A DNA stretch of 64,000 nucleotides from Acidobacteriota bacterium (GTDB taxonomy: Bacteria > Acidobacteriota > UBA6911), in contig JAFGIY010000222.1 of assembly GCA_016929335.1 (NCBI GenBank), positions 1-64,000 on the forward strand, read 5' to 3'. Numbering within the stretch: position 1 is the first letter of the stretch; every line of letters starts with the position of its first letter. The position numbers and the translations under genes are program-made. Positions 7,040-15,751 of the stretch are shown here, piece by piece. Under the pieces are notes generated by a model. It was not told the origin of the DNA. It saw only the letters and a program-made list of their open reading frames with translations, and made no database searches.

Positions 7040-8940
7040 CACTGGACCTCCTTTTGCCCGCGGCCTGTGAATGGGGTGGTTGGAGTTTTTGACACCTTGC
7101 CGCTTAAAGCATCCGGGTATTCGATGCTGTTTCGATCCAGTGTTGCTCCCATCGCGCGGTCCATTTCAACCATAGCCTTTGCATAGGTGACCATCGCGCC
7201 CACTTCCGCGTAGCGGGCATTTGTATAATCCCGTTCCCGCAGAATGACCTGATAGGAAGTTGAAGCACCCGCTTCCAGTTTGACTTTCTCTCCTTCCCAC
7301 ATTTCGCGCGCGAGCGAAGAAGCCTTGTGGGCAGCCTCCACCTGAGCTTTGCCCTGAACCAATCCAATAATCGCCTTCCGAACTTCCAGCGAAATCGAAT
7401 TGCGTGACCGTTGTTGTGTGATCAACAGCTGGTTCTTTTCAAGCTGGGAACGGATGCTGTCCGCCTGAGCCGTGCGGTTACGGAGAGGTATGCTCAGGCT
7501 GAAGCCTGTCGAGTATTGGGGGTACTCGGCCTGGAAGCTTTGAGAAAAAGCGTTGAGCATTCCGGAACTGCTTTCCGCCCTGGTCCCCTGCAACCCCGCT
7601 CCTGCGTAGAAACCGAAAACGGAAAGAATCGGCTTTAATGCATCACTCGTAAAATTGACCGAAATGTCCTGGTTTTTCAGATTGATTTCCGCCTGTTTCA
7701 GTTCAAGTCGGGCATCCATTGCAGCGGTTAAAGCGTTCCCAAGATCCGGGATATCCGTTTGGTTCGGTTCAGGCATGGGATCGGTAAGAACAATGCGGGC
7801 AGAATCCAGTTCAGGGCCGACCTTTTTGACCAGCATGTTCTTCAGCGTAGCCTCCTGCAGTTGAAGATTCGTTGCGGCAACGGTCAAATCCCGCGTTCGC
7901 CCTGCTACTTCCGACTCGGCCGATGTTACATCCAGCGGCGACATGGTGCCTACATCCAGTCGTATCAGATTGTCTTTATGCAATTGCTGTGCAACCGCAA
8001 GCGCCTGTTCTGCCACTCTTACGCTTGCCTGCAATGCAGCTAAATCCCAATAGGCATTTTCAATGGATACGATGGTATTGATGACCTGAAGCCGGAAAAC
8101 ATTCTCGGCGACTTCGGTGTTGTTCCGCGCAACTATGATATAGCGCTGATTATTCCTTCGGCCGAATCCGTTCAATAAAGGCTGGTTCACGCCGAGAGCC
8201 AGCCGTGTCACGGATGCGGGATTGAAAAGGAGGTTCTGCTGCGTTGAGCTTTGTCTCTGACCGTTCAGGGTTAAAGAAAAACTTGTGCCCGGAGAAAAAA
8301 GCTGGGCGTAGCTGGCAGTGAACGCCGTCGTCTTGCCGACAACGTTATAAATTCCGGAGACAACCTTGGTATTCAGTGGAGAGGTAACATGATCAAAACT
8401 GAAGTTGACGTTCAGCGTGGGATCAAAATTGCCGGCGGATCCGACCTGTACTGCACCGCCGCCACCCGTGATACCGCCCGCGCTTCCAACGCCGGAGCCC
8501 GCACTGGATCCGCTGATGCCGGCGCCCAGCGCTCCTGAGGTCAAGCCGCCTGGGGTCATGCCGCCCGAAAAACCGCGGGGCGACTGCCCGGCCTGGCTTC
8601 GGAGCAGATCCGTCTGGGAAAATTCCGGAATATAGCGCTGCACCGCCACATCGAGGTTATTTTCCAAAGCCAATGCCATCGCATCGGAGAGACTGAGATA
8701 CAGTTTGCCATCGCGTATCAGACTGCCCATTCTTGGCGAATTCTCCAACACGAGCTGCGGGACCGATCTGGGCTGAAATCTGTCGAAAATGCCGGGAAAA
8801 AATCCCGAGTTTCCCGTCTTATAGCTCTTTATTTGGGAGAATTCTGCTCTTGCCGATTGGCCAAAAAGAAATTGCGGGGGAATCAGCCAGCTGAGACACA
8901 ACGCAATGGAAAGGGCTGATTTACAAAGATGCTTGTTCAT
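7039..8940 (-). CDS. TolC-family outer membrane efflux protein (first of pair)
   Basis: A 633-residue paralogue of the following gene, with a signal peptide (MNKHLCKSALSIALCLSWL, cleavage near FGQS) and the same plan: a short N-terminal extension, a glycine/serine-rich insertion at about 115-165, then duplicated OEP helical repeats (NAYWDLAALQASVRVAEQAL; SLEVRKAIIGLVQGKAQVEA). The start at 8940 is set by AGGAGG five bases upstream; an upstream extension to 9012 lacks a signal sequence. The pair probably arose by tandem duplication. The cargo is unknown because neither a transporter nor an adaptor gene lies nearby. Confidence 0.88.
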   Translation of the reverse strand: MNKHLCKSALSIALCLSWLIPPQFLFGQSARAEFSQIKSYKTGNSGFFPGIFDRFQPRSVPQLVLENSPRMGSLIRDGKLYLSLSDAMALALENNLDVAVQRYIPEFSQTDLLRSQAGQSPRGFSGGMTPGGLTSGALGAGISGSSAGSGVGSAGGITGGGGAVQVGSAGNFDPTLNVNFSFDHVTSPLNTKVVSGIYNVVGKTTAFTASYAQLFSPGTSFSLTLNGQRQSSTQQNLLFNPASVTRLALGVNQPLLNGFGRRNNQRYIIVARNNTEVAENVFRLQVINTIVSIENAYWDLAALQASVRVAEQALAVAQQLHKDNLIRLDVGTMSPLDVTSAESEVAGRTRDLTVAATNLQLQEATLKNMLVKKVGPELDSARIVLTDPMPEPNQTDIPDLGNALTAAMDARLELKQAEINLKNQDISVNFTSDALKPILSVFGFYAGAGLQGTRAESSSGMLNAFSQSFQAEYPQYSTGFSLSIPLRNRTAQADSIRSQLEKNQLLITQQRSRNSISLEVRKAIIGLVQGKAQVEAAHKASSLAREMWEGEKVKLEAGASTSYQVILRERDYTNARYAEVGAMVTYAKAMVEMDRAMGATLDRNSIEYPDALSGKVSKTPTTPFTGRGQKEVQ

Positions 8941-9153
8941 CAATACCTCCTGGCGCCGAAAATCAGTCGTCGACAACGGCGATTGTATACTGGAATCGGG
9001 CAATCGCCGCAAATAGAGATTGGGATTCTCTCAATCACGGCAGGATAGGCCGGAGCCATCGTGAAATACGATTGCAGGAACTAGTTGTTTCGGATCAGAG
9101 GTTATGCATCAGATTTGTGATGACGCGTCGCTGCTATTTGCTTCGGAGGATTT

Positions 9154-9444
9154 CTATTGATTGGCGTATTTTTTTGCCGTTTCGTAGACGGAGTCTTCCA
9201 CCTTTAATCCCACGAGTATTTCTTTCCCGTGAGTCTGACAGTAAACCACCTCACCTACGAAGGCATCGCTTCCCCACTCTACTCTGACCATGGATCCGAT
9301 ATGCATTTTTTTGTCAAGGATGAGGCTCAGGCCGTGAACTGAAAGGTTCGCCAACCTTGCCTTCGTGCTGCCGCCCGGCAGATCGGAACACGTTACATTT
9401 ACGGTCAGATCGGTCTTAAAGCGCGTTCGACTTCGCCTATTCAT
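9154..9444 (-). CDS. PilZ-domain protein (c-di-GMP binding)
   Basis: A 96-residue single-domain protein. It has the arginine-rich N-terminal loop RRSRTRF, and NLSVHG (N-x-S-x-x-G) about 30 residues later, which together form the c-di-GMP site of PilZ domains. The remaining beta-strands (VRVEWGSDAFVGEVVYCQ, EILVGLKVED) fit the six-stranded barrel. It probably acts as a stand-alone second-messenger receptor. Nearby genes give no target; the adjacent TolC pair lies 214 bases downstream in the same direction and could share a transcript. Confidence 0.85.
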   Translation of the reverse strand: MNRRSRTRFKTDLTVNVTCSDLPGGSTKARLANLSVHGLSLILDKKMHIGSMVRVEWGSDAFVGEVVYCQTHGKEILVGLKVEDSVYETAKKYANQ

Positions 9445-9620
9445 GATCGTTCAATCGGTCGCAACCCCCTGATACCTTAGCGGAAAACAGGGAGCGGCAT
9501 CGTCCTCTATGAGTTTGACAAAGAAGCCCGTCCTCAATATGCTCGGTTTTTTAAAACACCATTTTTATAGCATTAATTGTTTCCAAGATAAACTGCCAAG
9601 AAATGGGGGGATCTTTGGTT

Positions 9621-10442
9621 ATGGGATTATTGATAATTGATGCCGAGAAATGCAAAAGGGATGGATTTTGCGTACGGGATTGTCCGACAGCCATCATCCG
9701 GCTACCGGAAAAGGGAGTTCCTGAAATCATTCCGGGGGGCGAGGCAACCTGTCTGGACTGTGGTCATTGCGTGGCCGTATGCCCTCACGACGCCCTCAGC
9801 CATAAACGGATACCGATCGAGAAATCACCGCCCGTTCGCGAGGAGCTGCGCATCAGCGAAGCTCAGGTTGTCCAGTTTTTGCGCATGCGCCGTTCAGTCC
9901 GGCATTTTCTTGACAGGAAGGTAGAAAGGGAAAAGATCCGCAAGCTGATCGAAATAGCGCGCTACGCACCCACGGGCGGTAATAGCCAGATGGTTGAATG
10001 GGTGGTATTGGACGATAAAGCCCGGATCCGGGAAATCGCCGGGCTTACGGTCAATTGGCTGCGAGAACTCATTAAGAATCCACAAGTTGTAGCAGCCAGT
10101 CCGTATTTGCCGGTAACGGTGGCCAGTTGGGACGCAGGGAATGATTCCGTACTCAGAGACGCGCCCGCACTCGTCATCGCTATGGCCCCGAGAGAGGCTA
10201 TGAATGGCCTGGTGGATCTGACACTGGCCCTTTCCTATCTGGATTTATTTGCATCCGCGCTGGATTTGGGCACCTGCTGGGCCGGCCTGCTTCAGGGAAC
10301 GATGATCAATTCTCCTGCCGTCAAAGCTGCCGCCGGAGTACCGGAGTCTTATCCCCACCATTATCCGATGATGGTGGGATATCCGGAATTCAAGTTTCAT
10401 CGGTTGCCTGAGCGAAAAGAGCCGAAGATCATGTTCGCCTGA
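9621..10442 (+). CDS. Nitroreductase with N-terminal 2[4Fe-4S] ferredoxin domain
   Basis: Residues 1-60 contain two cluster motifs (CKRDGFCVRDCP and CLDCGHCVAVCP). The rest is an FMN-binding nitroreductase fold beginning RRSVRHFLDRKV, with the flavin-contact segment YAPTGGNSQ and a C-terminal MVGYPEFKFHRLPERK typical of ferredoxin-fused members. Such proteins pass electrons from ferredoxin clusters to FMN, reducing unknown acceptors. Numbering is from ATG 9621 (MGLLIIDAEKC); ATG 9603 would add six residues and has no better ribosome site. It stands alone on the plus strand. A second nitroreductase without the ferredoxin part lies at the right edge of the window. Confidence 0.88.
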   Translation: MGLLIIDAEKCKRDGFCVRDCPTAIIRLPEKGVPEIIPGGEATCLDCGHCVAVCPHDALSHKRIPIEKSPPVREELRISEAQVVQFLRMRRSVRHFLDRKVEREKIRKLIEIARYAPTGGNSQMVEWVVLDDKARIREIAGLTVNWLRELIKNPQVVAASPYLPVTVASWDAGNDSVLRDAPALVIAMAPREAMNGLVDLTLALSYLDLFASALDLGTCWAGLLQGTMINSPAVKAAAGVPESYPHHYPMMVGYPEFKFHRLPERKEPKIMFA

Positions 10443-10488
10443 CAGGATGGAAGAGTCGGGCTCTGACTTGGTTGCGAAGGGAAAACGG

Positions 10489-10524
10489 TCGAGGTCCAAG
10501 TCGAGGTCCAAGTCGAGGTCCAGG
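10489..10524. repeat. Three tandem 12-bp units TCGAGGTCCAAG
   Basis: Units at 10489-10500, 10501-10512 and 10513-10524 differ by one base in the last copy, followed by a decayed half unit. It lies between converging genes. The minus strand would encode a DLDLDL peptide, which is an artefact of the repeat. Confidence 0.85.
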
Positions 10525-10718
10525 TAAAGGTCGAGGGCCAAGTGTCATGGCCTATATATTTTGCAGGCGATTCGTTTGGAATAAGAGATGCGAAATAACT
10601 GCGCCAAAGAAAAGGGAAAGGGGGCTGGGGGATAACGGCCCAAATTGCGGACTATGCGAGCCCTGCAATTTCAGCAGCTATCCCCGATTAACGGTAACAT
10701 CCAAGTGAGACCGCCACC

Positions 10719-12119
10719 CTATTTCAAGAGGCTTTCGGGCAGTGTGGGAATGATTTTCTCCTGCATTTTTAGCTGAGTTTCTCTCCGGGCACGGCTGATA
10801 ATGAGCTCTGCTGTTTTATATAGCTGGTCTCGTGTCAAAACTTTGCGCGCGACTCCCTGCTCGATGGCTTTCATGGCAACGGCAACAGCTTCTCGAACAA
10901 AAACATCGGGCTCATCCATTTTGGGCACGATATAATCGGGGCTGAGTCCTTTGTCCTCCGCGCATTTTGCCAGTTCGGACGCCGCCGCGATGCACATTCC
11001 ATCCGTGATAGTTGTGGCCGCTACATCCAGCGTGCCGCGAAAGATACCCGGGAAGCCGAGAGAGTTATTGATCTGATTAGGAAAATCCGAACGGCCGGTC
11101 CCGACGACGACGGCTCCGGCGTCTTTGGCATCCCATGGCCACATTTCGGGTATTGGATTAGCCGTGATGAAGACAATGGGATCTTTTGCCATGCCGGCGA
11201 CCCATTCTTTTTTTATGGTATCCGGACCGGGAGTGGATGCGGCAGAAAGCACATCGGCTCCGCGCATAGCTTCCTCAACGTTGCCGACGAGGTTATTTTT
11301 ATTTGTTATCTGGCACATCTCCCACTTTTCTTTAAACACGCCCTGGAGTTCTTTTCGGCCCTTATGAAGCGTCCCTTTCGAATCCACGAAAATCAGATTC
11401 CCAGGCTTTGCGCCATAGGCCATATAGACCGCTCCGATGCGGATATTGGCTGCTCCCGATCCTACCAGGGTTATCTTCACATCCTCAATTCGCTTGCCGA
11501 CAATTTTAAGAGCATTGATCAGGCCGGCCAGACACACGGTTGCCGTCCCTTGCTGATCGTCGTGCCAGACGGGGATTTTGCAGCGCCTGCGCAGCTCGGC
11601 AAGAATGTGGAAACATTTGGGTTGAGAAATGTCCTCGAGGTTAATCCCTCCAAAGGACGGCTGGAGAAGCTCCACCGTCCGGATGATTTCCTCGGGATCC
11701 TTCGTATCGAGGCAAATCGGGAACGCATCTACGCCGCCAAGATATTTAAAAAGAATGCCCTTTCCTTCCATAACCGGCAAGCCTGCCTCAGGCCCGATAT
11801 CACCCAGGCCCAAGACGCGCGTGCCGTCGGAGACGACGGCGACCATGTTCCCTTTATTCGTATGTTGATAAACCTTTTCGGGATTATTGAAAATATCCTT
11901 GCAGACCTCAGCAACACCCGGCGTATACCATATGGCGAAATCATCAAAGTCGCGGATGCAGCATTTCGGCGAAGTCTCCAGCTTGCCCGCAAAAAACGGA
12001 TGCATTTTCATAGCATCCTGCGCGGGTTTGTAAGCCTTCGCAAGCAGCTCCTCTTTGGTCATTCTGACCGGACTCGACGATTTCGCCGGATCGGCAGCCG
12101 GATCTCTATCATTAGCCAT
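10719..12119 (-). CDS. Malic enzyme (malate dehydrogenase, oxaloacetate-decarboxylating)
   Basis: Converts malate to pyruvate and CO2 with NAD(P). The 466-residue protein has the full short-form bacterial malic enzyme: catalytic tyrosine in IWYTPGVAEVC, lysine in the KGILFKYLGG segment, metal ligands in NLEDISQPKCF and VWHDDQQGTATV, and a Rossmann dinucleotide motif VGSGAANI. It lacks the phosphotransacetylase-like C-terminal domain of MaeB. The N-terminal 20 residues are a variable extension. AGGAGGAAATA precedes the ATG. The product pyruvate could feed citramalate synthase encoded in this window, but the gene is alone on its strand. Confidence 0.93.
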   Translation of the reverse strand: MANDRDPAADPAKSSSPVRMTKEELLAKAYKPAQDAMKMHPFFAGKLETSPKCCIRDFDDFAIWYTPGVAEVCKDIFNNPEKVYQHTNKGNMVAVVSDGTRVLGLGDIGPEAGLPVMEGKGILFKYLGGVDAFPICLDTKDPEEIIRTVELLQPSFGGINLEDISQPKCFHILAELRRRCKIPVWHDDQQGTATVCLAGLINALKIVGKRIEDVKITLVGSGAANIRIGAVYMAYGAKPGNLIFVDSKGTLHKGRKELQGVFKEKWEMCQITNKNNLVGNVEEAMRGADVLSAASTPGPDTIKKEWVAGMAKDPIVFITANPIPEMWPWDAKDAGAVVVGTGRSDFPNQINNSLGFPGIFRGTLDVAATTITDGMCIAAASELAKCAEDKGLSPDYIVPKMDEPDVFVREAVAVAMKAIEQGVARKVLTRDQLYKTAELIISRARRETQLKMQEKIIPTLPESLLK

Positions 12120-12638
12120 TATTTCCTCCGTTTGATTTTTGAATCTTGAAGCCTCACATGATTTCCCGCGTACCTATTGTGCACGCTCTTGGACTGCGGA
12201 TTTAACCTGTGCTGAACCATGCTCACGATACTCTCGTCTGCTATGGGAATTCAAGGAATAATCCCGTGTCCGCGAAAGCATTACAGGCAGGTTTAATGCA
12301 GTGGCAGCGAATCTGCACGCGTCGATGATCAACCCACGAGATTGGACATTAATTCCATGCAGGCAGCGAGAACGATCTATTCATCAGAAGGATAATATGG
12401 AGGATAAATAGGTATAAAAATACAGATCTCGCTTAAAGCAATTTCCTATAGCAGAGCATCGACACAGCATCCACGGATTTCACGGATTTAAAATAATTTC
12501 TGCAGTTGCGGGCAGCTGGTCATGTTTAACCCGCATTCCTCACAGAGTTTCTAATGCGGGTTAATGGTCTGATTGAAATCAGTGAAATCCGTGGCGTTTT
12601 TCCCCCGGTAAATGTAAAGATATGTCGCACGCACTGCA
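12120..12638. other. 519-bp intergenic region with nested palindromes
   Basis: Positions 12471-12594 hold a nested structure. Outer arms contain CCACGGATTTCACGG (12471-) and its complement ending at 12594, with one mismatch over 19 bases. Inner arms TTAACCCGCATT (12526-12537) pair with AATGCGGGTTAA (12553-12564). It belongs to the CACGGATT repeat family also seen near 57.3 and 62.0 kb. I see no gene in the rest. Confidence 0.65.
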
Positions 12639-12890
12639 CTAGATTTTTGCCTGCAGCTGAATGGCGCCTGTCTTTGAGAATTTTTCGATGTCGGCTCTGC
12701 CGTAGCCGAGTTCTTCGAGAATTACATCCGTGTGTTCGCCCGGAAGCGGTGGCGCCTCGGACTTTTCTGCCGAAAGGCCCTCGAAGCGTACGGGGCCTCC
12801 GACGAATTTCGCTTTCCCCGCTTTCGGATGCTCCACTTCTTCTGTTACTCCGAGATGAAAGACCTGCGGGTCCTCCAGAACTTCTTTCAT
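12639..12890 (-). pseudogene. C-terminal remnant of a CaiB/BaiF CoA-transferase
   Basis: Eighty-three codons match the last fifth of family III CoA-transferases (VLEDPQVFHLGVTEEVEHP, then GGPVRF and PPLPGEHTDVILEELGY), the same region seen in the intact gene at 62110-63300. The catalytic N-terminal three quarters are missing. The frame upstream is interrupted by TAA at 12893-12891 and then reads unrelated sequence. A deletion or recombination probably joined the tail to foreign sequence. Expression as a functional enzyme is very unlikely. Confidence 0.75.
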
Positions 12891-13085
12891 TTATTGCATA
12901 GCTTTCCATGTCAACGGCACGCCGGAAACGCTGGTGGCACAGCCATAGGCGGCGGGTTTGGTCGGCACTGAGAGAGAAGGAGAGAGAAGCCTGAAGCAGG
13001 AGCAGAGAAAGGGGGATGTCTGGCAGCTCCGTAGCAATGGAGCTGCCCGGCTCCACTTGTTAGGATAATAGTTTTGCGGAACGGA

Positions 13086-13847
13086 CTATATAATGAAGAG
13101 GTCCAGTCCGCCCATCAGGTCGACAATAGTCCCCGTCATATACGCAGCCTTGTCCGAAACGACAAAGGCGATGGCGTCAGCCACTTCCTGGGGGACAGCG
13201 GCCCTGCGAAAGGCGATCTTCCTTTCAATATTTTTCCGTATTTCTTCCGAGATCGGCTCGTCGTAGGCCTCTGTCTGTGCCATTCCGACAAGAACGCAGT
13301 TCGCGGTAATGTTGAACCTGGCGCCTTCCAGAGCCGCGCACTTGGCAAGGCCTACGAGTCCCGCCTTTGCCGAACCGTAACTGGACTGGCCGTAGCCGCC
13401 CATTACGCCTGCTACTGAGGTCATGTTCACAATCCGGCCCCATTTATTGGCACACATATCCGCCCATGCTTCTTTGATACAATAGAAGGCAGAGTTGAGA
13501 CAGAGCTTCACCTCATTTTCCCAGTCTTCCATAGTCGTCTTGGCGATAGTCATCATACGGCGCATCTGCGCCACGTTGTTTACAAGGATATCCACGGGGC
13601 CAAGCTCGCTTTTTATGGTCGCAAAGGCTTTTTGCACATCGCCGTAATCCCGCCCGTTCATCTTCACCGCTATGGATCTTCGGCCTATCCCTTTTATCTG
13701 ATCCGACACGGACTGGGCCATGTCCATATTGTTGAAGCCGGTCACCGCCACATCATATCCCTCCCGTGCAAGGGTAAGGGCAGTGGCCCTTCCAATACCC
13801 CTCGGCATTGTAGCGCCGGTCACTAACGCGAGTCTTCTTTCCGCCAT
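13086..13847 (-). CDS. SDR-family oxidoreductase (FabG-like)
   Basis: A 253-residue classical short-chain dehydrogenase/reductase using NAD(P)H on a keto/hydroxy substrate. The Rossmann motif reads TGATMPRGIGRA, the central motif is NNVAQ in place of NNAG, the catalytic serine lies in MTSVAG and the Tyr/Lys pair in YGSAK. The C-terminus VDLMGGLDLFII resembles the FabG tetramer edge. ATG 13847 is preferred to GTG 13853 because AGGAGG is five bases away. The partial CoA-transferase downstream suggests a former acyl-CoA gene cluster. The substrate cannot be read from sequence. Confidence 0.88.
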   Translation of the reverse strand: MAERRLALVTGATMPRGIGRATALTLAREGYDVAVTGFNNMDMAQSVSDQIKGIGRRSIAVKMNGRDYGDVQKAFATIKSELGPVDILVNNVAQMRRMMTIAKTTMEDWENEVKLCLNSAFYCIKEAWADMCANKWGRIVNMTSVAGVMGGYGQSSYGSAKAGLVGLAKCAALEGARFNITANCVLVGMAQTEAYDEPISEEIRKNIERKIAFRRAAVPQEVADAIAFVVSDKAAYMTGTIVDLMGGLDLFII

Positions 13848-14060
13848 ACTCACCTCCTTTTTGACTATGCTACTACACGGGGTCGGACCGACGCAAAGCT
13901 TCTGATATCAGAAAGATCCGCTGAAAACGCGCCCGTTTTTTGGCCTTAGCCGCGATTTTGACCCGGGCATTTTTCATTTTAATCCGGGTGGAATATAGGA
14001 GACTACTCATCTCCGGAGAGCTTCGGGAGAGTGCCCACTGGTGAACATCCCGCGAGAGGG

Positions 14061-14087
14061 CCGGCTGGCAGGGCCGCTGCCAGCCGG
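14061..14087. terminator. 11-bp GC hairpin after the subtilase gene
   Basis: CCGGCTGGCAG (14061-14071) and CTGCCAGCCGG (14077-14087) pair perfectly around a five-base loop, 26 bases downstream of the minus-strand stop at 14113. There is no strong T-run, so it may be a processing/stability hairpin or a Rho-assisted stop. Confidence 0.5.
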
Positions 14088-14112
14088 AAAATTCAGCTGC
14101 TGGGTCTCCTTC

Positions 14113-15435
14113 CTATTTGTACTTGGTGGCAGCCGCCTTCATAGCCTCATCCGCCTGCAGGAAACCCGCGCCATAATCCCCACCGCCCCAGGAAGCAATG
14201 TAATAATAGGGATCTTCAAATGGATAAGCCACCATAGCATCATCCGCCGCAAACGGCAGACTGCTCGCAGCAATGCTGAGAATTTTCTCCATCTGGTCCT
14301 GCAAGAGGTTGGGCTTATATTGCAGCACAAGGCCGGCGATGCCGGAAACATGCGGAGCAGCCATGCTCGTGCCGCTCAGATAGTAGTAGGCTAAATCGGA
14401 TGAGAAAGCGTCGCGGTAAGGGCCGACAATCCAGGCTCCCGGAGCCGTGATATCAAGATCCTGGGTTTTCTGATCCAGATATTTGTTTGGACGGGAACTG
14501 AAATCTTCGAGGTAATGCTGGGAGTTGTTTCCCATGCTGTCTTTTGATTTCAGCTTCTCGGGAACATCCGCACGCCATCCCATATTGAACATATCCGCCC
14601 AGCCTCCTGCGCCGGCCGAAATAACCTGGGTCAAGCCGCCGGGATATCCCATGCCATCAGTGTAATTGTTGCCGGCGGAAGCCACAACAATCACGCCCTT
14701 TCCGATTGCGTAGTTGATGGCCTCTTCGATCATCGCAGAGCGTTCAGATCCTCCCAGGCTCATGTTGATAACGACACGTCCGTTTAAGCTTAGACTCAGG
14801 TCCGCCACATATCGGATACCGGCCGAGATCATTTCATCTGTCCCGCCCGTAAGCTGAACAGTGCCATAGGGAGTATCCACCTGCCATGCATCCAGGACTC
14901 GCACCGGTATGATGGTGACATTGGGGGCAACTCCCGGTACCCAATATGCATTGTTCACATTAAAACCAACGATTGTGCTTGTCACATGCGTGCCATGTCC
15001 GCTGGCCAGCCCGGTGATAAATCCGCAATCATCGCGCAGTGGGCCAATCATGATATCCTGGGCGGTATCGTCCCAATAGATGTCGTGGCTAAATCCTTTC
15101 CCCAGACCTGATGCGATATTGGCCTGGGAGAAAAAGAAAGGCCACTCGGATACAAGGCCGGTATCGAGCACTGCTACGTAGACACCTTCGCCATTATTTG
15201 AAACCAATTCCCTGTCAACCATATCTATCCAGAATGGCGTTTGTTCCGGCAAGCCATTGGCCATTACCACATCGTTTGTATCGATCACTGTTTCCGCAAG
15301 CTGTGCATCTGTCATATCAGCAAAATAGAATGGTGTGCTCACAACGGGCTTAGCCGTGTTCTTTGTTTGAGCTGTAAAGGAGAGAGAAAAAATCACCAAC
15401 AAAACGGCAAAAATTCTGAAGATTTTCATTCGCAT
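14113..15435 (-). CDS. Secreted S8 subtilisin-like serine protease
   Basis: A 440-residue exported subtilase. The signal peptide is MRMKIFRIFAVLLVIFSLSF. The catalytic triad is visible as Asp in AVLDTGL, His in SGHGTHVTS and Ser in LSGTSMAAPHVSG; the oxyanion Asn lies in VASAGNNYTDG. A propeptide-like region of about 70 residues precedes the domain and no extra C-terminal domain follows. ATG 15435 is chosen because AAGGAG lies seven bases upstream and the signal peptide starts there. It probably degrades extracellular protein. It has its own promoter region and no obvious operon partner. Confidence 0.92.
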   Translation of the reverse strand: MRMKIFRIFAVLLVIFSLSFTAQTKNTAKPVVSTPFYFADMTDAQLAETVIDTNDVVMANGLPEQTPFWIDMVDRELVSNNGEGVYVAVLDTGLVSEWPFFFSQANIASGLGKGFSHDIYWDDTAQDIMIGPLRDDCGFITGLASGHGTHVTSTIVGFNVNNAYWVPGVAPNVTIIPVRVLDAWQVDTPYGTVQLTGGTDEMISAGIRYVADLSLSLNGRVVINMSLGGSERSAMIEEAINYAIGKGVIVVASAGNNYTDGMGYPGGLTQVISAGAGGWADMFNMGWRADVPEKLKSKDSMGNNSQHYLEDFSSRPNKYLDQKTQDLDITAPGAWIVGPYRDAFSSDLAYYYLSGTSMAAPHVSGIAGLVLQYKPNLLQDQMEKILSIAASSLPFAADDAMVAYPFEDPYYYIASWGGGDYGAGFLQADEAMKAAATKYK

Positions 15436-15751
15436 CTGAATACTCCTTTTTCGGTGCGTATCAAGTCGGCAGTTGCAGCACCAACAATCTAGCTTCTCGC
15501 AACACAGGCATTCAATTCGTATGAAGCCCTCGGCAGCTTTGAAGCGCATTGGAACCTGTTAAATGTCGGATGAAATCCAGGCACACTCAGTTCTATACTG
15601 CAAAATCAAGCAGATTTCCATACAAAGCATACGCCAGCCGACATGCTTTTCCGCCTCTATTATATTAAAAACTGTTGCTATAGCTGTGGTTCTATGAAGT
15701 GCACCATTACGGCGTCTTCTTGCTGCGTTCCCCAGAGTATCAGAGCCGTTC
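15436..15751. other. 316-bp intergenic region, no gene seen
   Basis: Sequence between the subtilase start and the GH43 stop. Short frames exist on both strands but none has a ribosome site or recognisable product. I see no strong hairpin. Confidence 0.5.

Noticed and set aside
10489-10524. Tandem repeats considered as a CRISPR array
   Set aside because: Units are 12 bp with no spacers, and no cas gene is nearby.
10245-10541. Minus-strand open frame with a DLDLDL peptide
   Set aside because: It is produced by the 12-bp tandem repeat and overlaps the nitroreductase gene; no ribosome site.
12526-13056. 176-codon minus-strand frame over the CoA-transferase remnant
   Set aside because: Arginine/serine-rich shadow in another frame; the remnant frame has real homology.
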